From Takakia lepidozioides (Eukaryota; Streptophyta; Takakiopsida; Takakiales; Takakiaceae), in NCBI GenBank assembly GCA_030704615.1, contig CM060733.1:35278001-35342000 (forward strand): a stretch of DNA of 64,000 nt, given 5' to 3'. The position numbers and the translations under genes were made by a program. Below are positions 36,646-48,580 of the stretch, piece by piece. Under the pieces are notes generated by a model, which saw nothing but the letters and a program-made list of their open reading frames with translations, did not search any database and had not been told where the DNA came from. The first letter of the stretch is position 1, and every line of letters begins with the position of its first letter.

Positions 36646-37416
36646 ATTACTAATACAACTAAGGGCGCCATAGGTATTGAACAAAAGAAAGTTTCTTTCA
36701 ATCATAACCAAGTTGTTGAGGTTTTCCACCCCCAGCCTGCATCTCCGCAAACTTCTCAAGACACCGACCCCACTAAAAATCCTTTCAGTCTCGATTTGGC
36801 TCCTTGGAATGCCCAATATCTGCCTCACCAACCACGCCACATTTGGCCACCTCTGTGCATTTCCTTTCCACCACAACAAAGACGACACACAATCTTCAGT
36901 ATGAACATTATGATGCCGAAAAGATGAAAGCTCAACAACTAACAGCCGAGTCAGGTGCCTCAGCTGGGGATAAAGGAGCATCAAATAAAGAGTCAATAAC
37001 TGGAGCTGAGGGCACAGGAGTGGCTGCTGCAGCCCCTAGGTTAAGAAATTGTTGACTTTCACAAACATGGGCATCAGGCACTGCTGGTCATATTCGGCCA
37101 CAAACTGCACCGCACGTTCCCGCCCCACAAACTCACGGACACATGCAAGTCCCTTGTACCTGGGATCGAGCATTAGGGCCATCACGTAATGTGATTTGTC
37201 AGCCTGAAAGGTCTTGGCAAATGATAAAAAAGGGGCCAACACTTTCACAGCCTCCCCGGCCATCCTTCCATACAAAATCTCCAACTTTGAGTCCACATCG
37301 CCACATCGCAAGGGTGGGCGAATTGCACACCTTCTGTCATACTCAGCTTGCCCCGGCCATCCATTTTTTTCAAAGAGTAGGCCATAACCGGGATCGGAAG
37401 AGGGCTCAAAACACAT
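36640..37416 (-). pseudogene. hAT transposase C-terminal half, 5'-truncated
   Basis: The minus strand encodes MALMLDPRYKGLACV near 37170 and the hAT dimerisation domain LVRQILGIPRSQIETERIF with LRSLRRCRLGVENLNNL near 36800-36700. It is related to the copy at 9.7-12 kb but keeps the dimerisation block lost there. One in-frame TAG near 37036 separates the two halves; otherwise the frame is single. The N-terminal BED finger and catalytic core are missing to the right of 37416. Confidence 0.85.
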
Positions 37417-38169
37417 GGTACCCGGCCAACACTAGTGGTTACGTCATTTTCCCTAAAACCCGAGTTGTACGCACAACTGGGTATTGCTCAACGACACCCC
37501 CGACTGATTGATTCTTTGATACCTAGTTTACTCAAACCCGGGCACATACCCAAGGTCAATTGGCACATACCAGTACAACACTGGTTCAGACTTAGATGGT
37601 TGGGAAGGGGGAAGGGCAGTGTATGAGAGGAAAGCAAGAATGGGGGTACTGCAAATAATATGTTGTGTACAGTGGCCTACCTTTTGTACATGAAGTTGGT
37701 TGCCCTTCAGAATTTCCTCCTGGAAGCTCTATGCCGTAGCTCCACATGATCTAATCATATACCCCAGAATTGTGCTTGTAGCCTTATAGCCACATAATAT
37801 CCCACACCTAGTTTGGACTCTTCAAAGTAAGGGTTAGGGAGGGCCCCAGGCTATCAGAGTTGGTATTATAAGTAACCAGCGTAGCTACGGCGTGAGCCCA
37901 GCCCCGTGAGCCTGGGAGCTGAGCTCACGTTGTAGCAACAAAGTGTGAGCTGAGCTCACACTTCAGGGAAGTGTGAGCAGCACAAATCTGCTGGAGAAGC
38001 AGGTCCTATAGGCGAGGATTGCAGGAAGAGGGCCTATTACCGTGGACAAAACAAAGGGGGCCACCATGCACCATGTCTGCAATGCCTGCACAAAAAGAGG
38101 AATATGAAAATATGTGTCGTGCGCATACATATCGCTACACAACTACATCGCTGTCCAAAAACCACACAA
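37417..38169. other. Non-coding stretch
   Basis: No gene is recognised. A palindrome AAGTGTGAGCT-G-AGCTCACACTT occupies 37941-37963. Confidence 0.4.
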
Positions 38170-38302
38170 CACATGTGCACACCACACACTAGTATACCAC
38201 TAGTCCACCACTAGTCCAACCACTAGTCCAACCACTAGGCTACAACTAGTCAGTCACTAGGCTGCCACTATGCTGCCCACTATGGCAGTCACTAGTCCAC
38301 AC
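38170..38302. repeat. CCACTAGTC minisatellite
   Basis: Ten or more loose repeats of CCACTAGTCCAA and variants fill this segment. A purine tract on the minus strand (CTAGGGGGGCGA, about 38303-38314) lies at its right edge and could be the Gypsy polypurine tract. Confidence 0.7.
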
Positions 38303-38563
38303 AATCGCCCCCCTAGCTGGTGCTTAGGTCCCTCTAAGTCCAGGTAGCCACAAGATGTGATAGTGACCATAGCCTCACTAAGTCCTCCACCACTATCCCT
38401 ACTACACTCAAACTCGATAGAGCAAGAGGCCGGGTGCAAGAGTTGCCCCATCGTTAGTCGCCGTCTTGCAACCTGTGAACTTGAGCTTGGGATCTCATGT
38501 ATTGACTCCTATGAGCTTGGCCTCCCATGTCTTGTTAGCTGCCTCCAGTCATGTCCACTGCCA

Positions 38564-38851
38564 CTATCCCAAGCAGTGTGGACACAACCAATCTCCGTCA
38601 GGAACCTTCTCAAGAGGTGGTGTCAAGCATCCCATATGCCAACCCCTTGAGCATCGATCACACACCAGCATGGTGGCTGCCCCTTTGGCAGACCCACAGA
38701 GCATGTACCTCAAACCTGCATGTACTACTGCCAAGTTTGGGTCAACTCTGCCATCGACATTGGGAAGGTGACATGGCGCACAATTACGCACATGGTCCTT
38801 CCAAGTCACGCCATCCCGACCCTCCAAGATCAGGACCCCTGAGGGCAACAC
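38564..38851 (-). pseudogene. PHD finger at the C-terminus of the Gypsy polyprotein
   Basis: The C-terminal end contains LVCDRCSRGWHMGCL and GDWLCPHC, the C4HC3 pattern of a PHD finger, a reader of histone tails. Seven of eight zinc ligands are visible; the first Cys is missing, where LRYMLCG has Tyr at about the expected place. Upstream is the typical post-integrase segment LPSGVLILEGRDGVTWK. It is one frame away from the integrase, with a frameshift and a stop between 38963 and 38851. In chromoviruses this place holds a chromodomain, so the PHD finger may play the same targeting role. That role is inference. Confidence 0.8.
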
Positions 38852-38962
38852 CTCTCGAACCCTCAGAATAACACGCCCTGCAGTAACATCCAGAGTCGTA
38901 GGAGCAGTCTGCTACAAATAAACATAGTCACCAGGGCTAAACCTCCGAACCCCAGGACGATA

Positions 38963-41684
38963 TCATCCACCACGTATAGTGGCATACCTCAACGTATCAC
39001 GGTGCTGTGCAATGGCAAGGTTCTCAAAAGCCATGGGCATGACTTTCTTGAACAACTCTGCACGCTGATCACATACACGTACCCACACGTCCGGGTCGTC
39101 AAGGTTAAGGACTTGAGCAGTGTCCCTACGAATGGCTGCAGGCAAATCCGGCTCTCGGCCAAAGAGAAGGAAATATGGTGAGAAGGAGGCAAGTGATGCT
39201 TGTTTGCTGAACCTGTAGCCCATGGCTAACCAAGGAACCTGAAGATCCCAATCTCCTATGTGTCCCTTCTGCAAGCCATACTTGCGCAAACCCATCTTTA
39301 CCGTCTGAACAACTCTCTCTGCTAAGCCATCGGCCTCAGGATGATCCCGAGAAGTGGTGCGGTGGTCTATCAAGGCTTTATCACACAAAGCCTGAAACTC
39401 CCCCAAAAACTCTCTCCCTTGGTCCGTGAGTACCTCAGCTGGAGCACCAAATCGGCTAAGCACACGATCCAAGAATGCATACGCAGCCCCCTCACTAGCC
39501 TTGTCAGGCAATGGAACCAACTCAATCCACTTGGAGAAGTGCTCCACCATCACCAACACATATCTGTGGTGGCGCATAGTCAGTGGCAACGGTCCTGCAA
39601 AGTCAAGACTCCACCTGTAGCCCAATCCCATGATTGGTAAAGGATGCAACTGTGGTGTAGGGGCGTTGAATGAAGCACGCACCCTGTCACACACCATGCA
39701 CCTAGCCACGAACTGTTGCACCTCTGTATGCATACCACGCCACCAATACTGCCCCTGCAGTAAACTGTGAGTGCGTCGCACTCCAAAATGCCCCAACTCC
39801 TCATGGGCATGCCGCACTAACCGTGCACGCTGTGTGGGGTGAGGCACAATCCACACCCGACCATCCTCCCACACTCGAAGTAGGTGTATCCCCTCCCACT
39901 TGAACCTCTTGGCTCGTTGCAGGATCCGATCCCTCTCCCTGGCAGTCACAATGGCTGTCGTGTCTCCCGTGCGGAGGTAGTCCAACACAGCCGAATCCTC
40001 ATGTATATCTCTGGCACCACCTAGCTCATCACTAGCCTCAGGGTCCTCAGACACTCCGTCTACAGTCATCCCTATTGTAGATCCAATCTGACCTCCCGAT
40101 GCCAAGATACACAAAAATGCAGATGCGTGCCATCCCGGCACCATCTCCTCGTCCGTCTCACCATGCCACCGAGCTCCAGTGTCATCCTGCTGGCTCATGC
40201 ATGGATTGCGACTCAATCCATCCGCATCCCGATTGACCAAACCCGGTCGATGCACAACCTGAAAGTCATACTCCTGGAGTATAAGTGCCCACCGTGCAAG
40301 CTTCCCCGTAAGCTTGTCTGACTCCATCAACCACTTGAGTGGCTGGTGATCCGTGACAAGGGTGAAAAGATTGCTGTATAGATAGCACCTGAAGTGTGCC
40401 ACGGCACACACTGCAGCTAAGCACTCTCCCTCATATGAGCTGTACTTAGCCTCTGCAGCGTTGTTCGAGCGGCTAGCGTAAGCCACTACGAACTCTCTTC
40501 CCTCATCATCCACCTGTGTGAGCACTGCTCCAAGCCCCAGCATGCTCCAATCCGTATGCAGCTGAAAGGGACGCCCCCTGATAGGTCGTCTCAAGATAGG
40601 CGCCGAGGTCAACCTCGCCTTGAGCTCTTGAAAAGCTCGTTCCTGCTCATCTTCCCACTGCCACTCCTGGTCCACCTTGGTCAGCTTGGTTAGAGCCTTT
40701 GCAATGGTACTAAATCCCTTGACAAACCGTCTATAATAGTTTGCCAACCCCATGAAAGCTCGAACTCGGCTCACATCCGTGGGGCGTGGAATTTGTGCAA
40801 TGGCCTCTACCTTAGTTTGCTGTACCCCCAATCCTCCAGGATATATCATGTGACCCAGATACTCAATCTGGTTGTGGAAAAACTTGCACTTCCCCGGATG
40901 CAACTTTCAATCCGTGCGCTCTCAAGCGCTCCAATACCACCTGAAGGTGTCTCTCATGCTCCTCCATCGTAACACTAAAGATGATGATGTCATCTATGTA
41001 GCACCGAGCAAAGTCCACCCCTGCTAGAATCCTATCCATGACTCTCTGAAACTCTGCAAGAGCATTCTTAAGCCCAAATGGTAAGAACCGCCACTGGTAT
41101 AGGCAATCCTTGCCGTGCTCATTGATCCCCCAGAATGTCGTCTTCTGCTTGTCCGCCTCCTTGATTGGCAACTGGTGATATCCGGATCGTAAATCCAAAG
41201 TGCTAAAGGCCTTAGCATGCCCGATGGCATCAAAGATCTCCTCCGGTGTTGGCATGGCATACTTATCGGACTTGGTCTGACGATTTACAGGCCGGTAATC
41301 ACCGCACATACGTCTCTCCGTCCAATTGCCATAGACATCCTTCTTGGCTGGCATCACTGTGGCTGAAGCATACTCTCCACCAGAGAGCTCCACCAAACCT
41401 GCCTCCCAGAGATCTTGAGTCCTCATCTGAATCAAAGACCTCTCCATGTCACTGTATCTATAGGGTCTCCGAAAGATTGGCGTGTCAGTGGCCAACTCAA
41501 TACGGATCTCTTGACCCTTCAGTGCTCCCAAGTCCTTCAAACTGAAGGCAAAGCAATTCCTGTAAGCCCTCAGGAACCGCCGTATACGTCGTCTCTCTCC
41601 TCCGGTGACAATGGGTCCAATGTCAGGCTCCCAATTGTCCTCCGTAACTACAACCTTAAGTCCAGTGGGCTTAGAGGTAGCCAT
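38963..41684 (-). pseudogene. Gypsy RT, RNase H and integrase
   Basis: RT starts near 41684 and shows FSTLDLRSGYHQLPI, WRFLPFGLKNALAEFQR and the catalytic CYIDDIIIFS near 41000. A single-base frameshift near 40900 moves the rest to a frame open for 646 codons (40903-38963). RNase H is seen as FQLHTDWSMLGLGAVL, YSSYEGECLAAV and TDHQPLKWL. Integrase has an HHCC finger (HEELGHFGVRRTH, CMVCDRVRAS) and the catalytic DDE residues in SLDFAGPLP, EVLTDQGREF and HPEADGLAERVVQ. Apart from the one frameshift the pol part is well preserved. Confidence 0.92.
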
Positions 41685-41689
41685 GGAAG

Positions 41690-42612
41690 CACCATTGCTT
41701 GCCCCAACACTTGACGACGTGATGCCTCAGAAAGAGACGACACCGCCGTGGTACCAGTGGTAAAACCCATTGCCCGCTCACGCTCGTCAGCATTAGGCTC
41801 CACTAACTGCTGCAACTGAGCATCCCACAGGAGGCCAGGTCCACTATCCCGGAAAGCATGCGATCCTGGGAAGCTGAGCAGTGTAGGTAATGCTGCTCGT
41901 GGTTGACCCACCTTGTTGACCACTGCCAAAGGCGAACGGTCATCGTGTCTCACACGCTGAGACTGCCTCCCTGTGTCCAGAATGTTATCCACTGTGAGAT
42001 GTGCTGGCCGCTGCACCCCATCAAATGCACGCTTGAGCAGTGCGGGTGGCATCAAGTTAGTCCACCATAGCCGTGGACGATGAGCCGTGACCCCACTGTA
42101 GCTGCATCTAGCAACACTGCTGACCCAAGCCACGACCGGACTTGATGCACACTGGCCATCACCCTGGCCCGAGAATCGCCCATCAGTGGCACATTCTCCA
42201 AGATGTATGCTGGAGATACAGCTTGATGAAGCTGCAAGTGGCGCAAAACCCGCACCATCTCCCAAAACAGACCCGACCTCGAGTCTCGCAATCCATTGCC
42301 ATGCCCGGCTGATGAATGCCCTTGGCAGGCCAACCTGCCACTACCAGATCAATGGAGCCAACCCGCTCCAAATCCTGCGCCCCCAGCAACGAAATGTCTG
42401 CTGGCAAGGCCTGCTGATATCCACGAATTGCAGACACCGACAACAACTCAGGGTACCGCTGCACCAACTGAGCAACATGGCGAAGTGAAACGCGTCGTGC
42501 AGTCTCATCCCTCTCCACATACAGGTAACGCCGAACTCGTACACCTGCCTGTAACACAGCAGCCAATCCGGTGCTGATCCCGCCAAACAAGTCCAGAAGA
42601 CAAATGCCTTCA
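41690..42612 (-). pseudogene. DNMT3-like cytosine-5 DNA methyltransferase domain in the Gypsy
   Basis: This domain would methylate cytosine in DNA with S-adenosylmethionine. Motif I is CLLDLFGGISTGLAAVL near 42602, followed by YLYVERDETA. Motif IV is GWP in one frame and CQGHSSAG in the next: a base has been lost inside the Pro-Cys codons (about 42325-42332), so the catalytic Cys codon TGC is present but out of frame. Motif VI is AYILENVPLMGDSR near 42200. Motif VIII is AHRPRLWWTNL after a second frameshift near 42090. Motifs IX and X are RAALPTLLSFPGSHAF and VLGQAMVLPWL. The order and the ENV...AHR.R spacing match DNMT3/DRM enzymes better than DNMT1. It lies between protease and RT. Confidence 0.88.
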
Positions 42613-42799
42613 TCCGGATACTGCCACACAATAGGTGTGGTGTCCAATGGAGACAATTGAGGTGGTCCTGGTGCAATCCCCACACTCTCCTCCTCCTCTC
42701 CTGACGGTACAAAAGCCTCCACCCAGGCTTGTTGCACCCGTCGATCAGCATCCCGCTGCAAATCCTTGCTCGTGCCCCACAATGGAGTCTGAGCAACCA

Positions 42800-43330
42800 T
42801 GGTAGGCAACTCCGCCATACCATACATGTCATCCTGCTCTCCCGGAGGTGGTACATCCTCTGAATGAGCATTGCCCTCAAGCAACTCTCTAGGCCAACTC
42901 ACTGCCGCTGTGAATGCTGCTAGTGTCGGCATCTTGCCTCGCTGGGCAACCGCAACTCCTCCTATGAACGTCACAGGCTCCCCTGACTGCCATGCAGGCC
43001 TATAGGAAGCTGACTCCTCCCAAAAATCCAGGGTGAAGCCCATGGGGTACAACACTGCCCCACCAACCAGGACATCGTATGAGACTGCGTCTGTCACAAT
43101 GGCCTTGGCTCGCATCACTGAGCCATCTGTAGGGTGATCCGGCCGTAGTCTGATAGCCAACTCACGCCGTGTCATGCCCCGAGCCTGCTCCGATCCTCCC
43201 AGAGACGTCTGTATCTGGAAAGGACAAGGCTCCATATCCGCCTCCGTGAGGCCCAAGCCTGCAATAGCAGCTCTGCCCAGCATCAATGGCTGAGCTCCCG
43301 AGTCCAACAGACCCGCAGTGGCCGGTACCT
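42800..43330 (-). pseudogene. Gypsy aspartic protease
   Basis: The retropepsin motif is LLDSGAQPLMLGRAAI near 43310, followed by a second half with AKAIVTDAVSYDVLVGG. It shares an open frame with the start of the methyltransferase through a ~100-residue linker rich in acidic residues (PSGEEEESVG). The protease would release the methyltransferase from the polyprotein. Confidence 0.82.
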
Positions 43331-45301
43331 CTTGCCTGCCGGTCCACTCAAACAGAAAATGCCATCCTGGTTGTCTAACATGACAACTCCAGGTGTCACC
43401 ATGGCGCGCTCAATGGCTGGCCTAGCTGGCAGCTCCATCAACCTGGCAGCTGCAGCTTGCCATGGCGCCGCCGTGGCAGTCTTGACCCTCAAATCCGAGG
43501 ATCCCTCCGGCACTACACCTCCCACTATCTCCGCAGAAGATGAAGTAACCTCCCCACTCTCACAGAGTGTAGCTGCCAGCCTGAACACCTCAGCTGGTCT
43601 TACCCCCGGCGTCGCAATCATGGTAGCCGAGAACAATGGAGCCTGGCACACAGATGTGGCCGCTCCTAGCAGCACACTAGCTGCCGTAGCCTTGGCAACA
43701 CTAGGTAGTGGTGCTACCCGTGTAGCTCTCCCCAATGGCATAGTAACCTCCGCCTCGGTAACAGTCGGGCGAGAACTAGGTGCCATGGATGGCGTCGACA
43801 CTGTCTCCGCCAATGTGAATGACTGAGGAAGCCTAGCCTGACGGCTTGCCTCCCCACGCTGTGGATCCAACTCCACCTCTGCACCTCGTGGCTCAGGAAC
43901 TCGTGCTGCTCCTCGAGTCACGGCTGCAGCAGACTCCACCTGCACTAGTGGTAGTGCTGCTCCACACATGAATCCCATGCCTCCCATATCTCCTCCCTCA
44001 GGAGCAGGAGGTGGACCATCCGGCCTTAGAGCCGGTACCACCTGAGCTGTAGCCATGGCAGCGAGCCTCTGCTCTAGCTGCTGAAGCCGGTTGGCCATGC
44101 CTTGGTCAACACCCTGACCTCCGCGTCCTTGGCCATGTTGAGCTTGCCCTTGGCCTGCACCTCGTGGCTGGCCACCTCGTCCTCTCTGGGCTGCTCCACC
44201 TCGCCCCCGGCCACCATTGTTCCCTTGGAACTGGCCTGGGCGCAACTCAGGATGCAAACCATAACACTGGGCCTCTCCATGCCCGTGCTTGCCACAATGC
44301 CCACACTGCAACTGTGCAGGCTGTGCATGTGCCGGCCCTTTGCCTCCCTCTGGGCAATCCTTCTTGACATGGGGTCCTCCACATGTCCAGCACACCACAT
44401 CCGCCCGTTGTTGGCCAGCAAATGAAGGGAGAGACCCCTGCATCTGAGGTCCTCTCTGCCCTTCCCTGAGCTTCACCTGAGCCCCCTTGTTGCCTTGAGC
44501 ACGTTGAGGTAGTGGTTGGCTAGGAGCACCACTACCCCGTGGTGTCTCCTTAGCAATCCCACCATGACCACTCGTTCCTCCACCATGTTGAGCTCTATCC
44601 GCTCTGCCAGCAAAAACACATTTGCTAAGGTGGGTTGGGCCGCTTGTAGGAGAGTTGCATCCCGCACCCTTCTCCTCAGCTCCTTGTCCAATATCCCATA
44701 CCAGAATTGGACTGCCTGAGCTTCCGTAACCCCTTGGGTTACATTTATCAAGCGCCTCATGCGAGTGAAAGCCTCCCTCAAGCTCTCGGTCGGCTTCCGT
44801 TGGAACTCTTGCAAGCTCCGCAACTTCTCTGTCCTCACCCCTTGTAGTTCCGCAGTACTCCTCCACTCCGACTCAAATGCCCCCGCCTGAACTCATGGTA
44901 ATCATCCATAGGCGGCCCCTCAAGGTGCTGAAACAGCCCCTTCCATGCCATGAAAGGCGTAAATAGTTGTGGATTGCGCATTTGCTGCAAATCACACCAA
45001 CTATCAAACTCTTGGATAAAATCATCCAACTCGATGGTGCCCACCGCCCCAGAGTACCTTCGTGGCCCCTTGGTAGCTCCATACATCTCCTCCATTGTGT
45101 CCCACAACAATGGCAAAGAAACAACTTGCACCGCCGGTATGAGTCCTCCTGATTCACAATCCGAATCAGAACCTTCCGTAGAAGACACAGAGGTGAAGGT
45201 GGCCTAAACCGCACACCTCGTCTCGTGTACCCACTAGTATCGCTAGTGCTCGAACCGGCACTGTCCCCAGCAACTAGTGGCACCTCCGTGTTGACACTCA
45301 A
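43331..45301 (-). pseudogene. Gypsy gag with two zinc knuckles
   Basis: The gag start is at about 45301 (MSVNTEVPLVAGDSAG). The capsid part is IELDDFIQEFDSWCDLQQ near 45030, then LQEFQRKPTESLREAFTR near 44800 and QFWYGILDKELRRRV. Two CCHC knuckles follow, CWTCGGPHVKKDC near 44390 and CGHCGKHGHGEAQC near 44300, then a Gly/Arg/Gln-rich tail. The frame changes near 45200, 44860 and 44570. A long Ala- and Thr-rich stretch links gag to the protease. Confidence 0.85.
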
Positions 45302-45330
45302 CCGGTCATGAACATGTCCCTAACCCCCTC

Positions 45331-46700
45331 TCCACAAGGTAACCGGGTAGAGAACCTGTTGCGGCTTATGGTTTGGAATACTAAGTTCCTAACATAGCCT
45401 ACACCTGTACCTGCATCCACCGCAAGCACTCCTATGGTTGGCTGGTCATCACCTCCAACCTCACCACAGGAGAAACAATGATGGTCTGGCTGGTCATCAC
45501 CCCAGCCTCACCATCGACAGCATGCTCTAGGACTGGCCGGTGATCAAATCCGGACCAATCACCTATAAAAACAAGCGCCCACACAAAACTAGCATGGCGC
45601 ACAGTCAAGCATGCAGGTATGGAGGGATCCAAACACAAGAAATCAGAACGACAACTCCCCCACACCAAAAACAACTCCACGGTGTTGCTCCTGCAAGGAC
45701 ACCCCAGCCCAAACCCGGACTGACTCTTGCCTCCACCTACGGAAAGGTCTTGGCCTAATGAGAGGGTGGAAACTACGAGGAAGAGAAGCTAAAGCAATGC
45801 CTAACCCCAGCATGCCCTCATCCCAACACTCTTCCTCTCCTCTCTTCCCTCCTCACTTGCATGACCATGGGAATATCATGAAGATACTCCTCAAACCGCC
45901 CTCCACGAGCTTCAAAATTCGGCCTTCCAACCACATGCCAGTCCTTAGGCAGTCCACAGTGCCTCCACGAGTCAGCACAGGCCGTCCACAGGTCACACGG
46001 GCCACCACAGACCAGCACAGGCCCACACAGCTCACTGGTCACAGCCGTCACAGTCCCACAGGCCACTGGCACAGCCTGTCACAGCCCCTCATCACAGCCT
46101 CACAGCCCGTCACAGCCCCAGCTCGGCCTGTCACAGCGCCCTCACAGCCCGTCACAGCCTCAGGGCCTCACAACAGCCCCTCACAGCCTCACGCCTCACA
46201 GCCCCACAGGTTCCACAGCCCCTCACAGCCCGTCACCCCAAGGCCATGGCACAGCCTGTCACAGCCCCGCACAGCCGTCACAGCCCACAAGGCCAAGGCA
46301 CAGCCTGTCACATTCTCACAGCCCCACAGCCCAGGCACGGCCGCGCCCTCACAGCCTGCCTCAGCACAGCCCCACGGGCCACAAGCCCCACAGCCCTCAC
46401 ACCCCGCCAAGGCGCCCGTCACAGCCCACCCCAGCCGTCGCCCTTCACAGCCCCAAAGGCCTTGTCTCAGCCCGTCACAGCCCCACAGGCCACTGGGCAC
46501 AGCCCACAGCCCCACAGCCCGTCACAGCCCACACAGGCCACAGTCACAGCCGCACAGCCCGTCCACAGTCACAGGCCACTCCAAAGGCCTCACACGCCTT
46601 TCACAGCCCGTCACAGCCTCAGCACAGCCCCATCCATGCCGCTCTAGCAGTTTAGCCATTTCTCCAAGGGGTTTAGCCACGCCAAGCTAGGGTTTGTGTC
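45331..46700. repeat. CACAGCC minisatellite and flank
   Basis: From about 45950 to 46640 the DNA is a dense array of CACAGCCCGTCACAGCC-type words. The 1080-base open frame on the plus strand (45611-46690) is a by-product of this array, giving Ser-Gln-Pro repeats, and is not counted as a gene. Its place suggests the leader of the Gypsy element. Confidence 0.7.
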
Positions 46701-48540
46701 TCTTGGACTCTAGGCTTCTTTCCACCGAGCTATGGCGGCTGTGAGGAAATCAGCAAGGTATTCTTGCTCTTTCGGCTCCCACACACCACCATAGTAGCCC
46801 TAAGCCATGAGGTGGTTGCCACAAACCAAGCCTTCTTTCTCACTTAGCCTCCCCAAACACGCCACTAAACTCAATGGCAAACAACCAAGCCCTGCTGGTT
46901 CCCAGCCCTTGTGAGCACTCATTCAAGCACTCTCCTTGGCCATAGCATCTGTCTTAGAGCCTATTCCAGCCCCCTACACACCTGCTGCTTCAAGAGTTGC
47001 GCTCCCTTCAAGCTGAAGTTGAAACCCCAACTCACATAGGCCCTACAAGTGCTTTTCTTTCACTCCAAGTGGAAACCAGCCCTAGACCTTCCGTTCTAGC
47101 TCTCTAAGGCTTGAAAACAAGAGCCTCAATGGGCTGAAGGCATGCTCCACACATGCCCCACTCTCACCATAAGAGAATCAGCTCCTTTGCTTCATTTCTT
47201 GCACCCACAAACCTGAAAATACAAGCTTCAGCAGGCTGAAAGCATGCTCCACATGCCCTACAGGGAAACCACCCCCCTTCCTTCCTTTCTTGCACTCCCA
47301 CACCTGAAAGTGCAAGCCTTCACCAAGGCTGATAGATGCTGCACACATGCATTGCCCTCACATAAGGGAAGTCAGCCCTTCCTCTTCTTTGCTTGCCCTC
47401 CAAGCTTGAAGATGGAAGCTTCAATGAGCTGAATACATGCTCCACACATGCAATCTCTTCACACAAGAGATATCAGCCCCCTATCTTGGCTCCTTGGCTC
47501 CTTGATGCTCTCTAAGACAAGACTAAGCACTCCACAGCCCTTGCCAAGCTCCTGAATAAGGCTTATATTTCCAGCCACAAGACACTCCTCTTGTGGTGTA
47601 AGAACTTTTCTTCCAAGCTCTGAAACCCTAGGTGCACATTCCATGGCCTTGCCGCACCTCTTAGCTCATGTTCCAGCCCCGCTCTTGCCATGGAAGAGCC
47701 CTCATATCGCTGGAGTTTCAGATTGAAACCCCCAACTCAACATAGCCACAAATGCATTGGCTTGCATACAAGAGAAATCAGCCATCTCTTTTCACTCATA
47801 CCTCCTTATGAGCTTGAAGTTGGAGCTCCCGATAACTGTGACTTACATTTAACACCCTCGCAGCTCCACATTGCTGCAGCTCCTTAACTTGGCCTGCAGC
47901 TGAAGAAGACGACCACCAGTTCACCCACTCGAGACCAGCATCTCCCCCGCTTCACACTAGAAGCCCAAACTTGGTTGCCATAGCGTTGAGCTATGCAACG
48001 CCGCTCTTCAACATAGGCTACCCGCCTCTCTATCCATTGCAAACCTGCAACCTGTTCGCCTTTGCACTCTATCCACTTTGGATAGGCTCATGCACGGATC
48101 CCTGCACTCTAGGCTGAACCGCTTCTCATGAAAACACAAGTGCTACAAAGCAACTCGAACCTGGCACTCACAGACTCGAGCTGATCTTTCTCGAGTGATA
48201 AAGAAGAAGAATACAAGCACAAGCTCATGCGAGCTCACAAAGCTGAAGCATAAACTCATGCATATATAACCTCATCACTCAAATACAAGTCAAGCCAAGT
48301 GCACCCCACGCATGGGGAATCCACACTACGGCGCCATAGCTAGGCGCGGTGAGGCTCAACTCGAGAAAGATGAGCCTTCCGCGCTTGCCGTGAAGATAAC
48401 CACTCCAGGGCCTAAATCTGCCTTGACCCCTGGATTGACACTTGGGCCAATCCCAAATGTCAATATGTAAAAGCTAGCTATTTCCTAGCTAGTTTCACAC
48501 TAGTGGTAAAATAACTTGACATATGGCAGATCTGAGCTCA
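46701..48540. repeat. Degenerate ~105-bp tandem repeats and possible Gypsy promoter region
   Basis: From about 47100 to 47480 four or five units share GCTGAA-GCATGCTCCACACATGC followed by CTCTCAC-AAGAGAATCAGCC (shown in parts). On the minus strand a TATA-like GGTTATATATGC lies near 48260-48275. This could be the outer part of a long 5' LTR, but no left-hand partner is seen. Confidence 0.45.
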
Positions 48541-48580
48541 GAATGATTGACACACTTTATTTAAATTCACAGATAGACGC

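Larger units (their letters stand above)
38303..45330 (-). mobile_element. Ty3/Gypsy element encoding a DNA methyltransferase and PHD finger
   Basis: Reading right to left, the order is gag, protease, cytosine-5 methyltransferase, RT, RNase H, integrase, PHD finger. Placing integrase after RNase H identifies Ty3/Gypsy. The GC content is clearly higher than in the neighbouring Copia and hAT sequence. No matching LTR pair was found: a purine tract near 38303-38314 could mark the 3' LTR, and the 5' side merges into repetitive DNA. Single-base frameshifts in gag, methyltransferase, RT and before the PHD finger show this copy is inactive. Confidence 0.9.

Noticed and set aside
45611-46690. A 359-codon open frame rich in Ser, Gln and Pro
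   Set aside because: It follows the CACAGCC minisatellite; the opposite strand is also open in places, and no domain is present.
38170-48540. A matching LTR pair for the Gypsy element
   Set aside because: I compared both flanks by eye and found no shared LTR sequence; only a possible polypurine tract remains.
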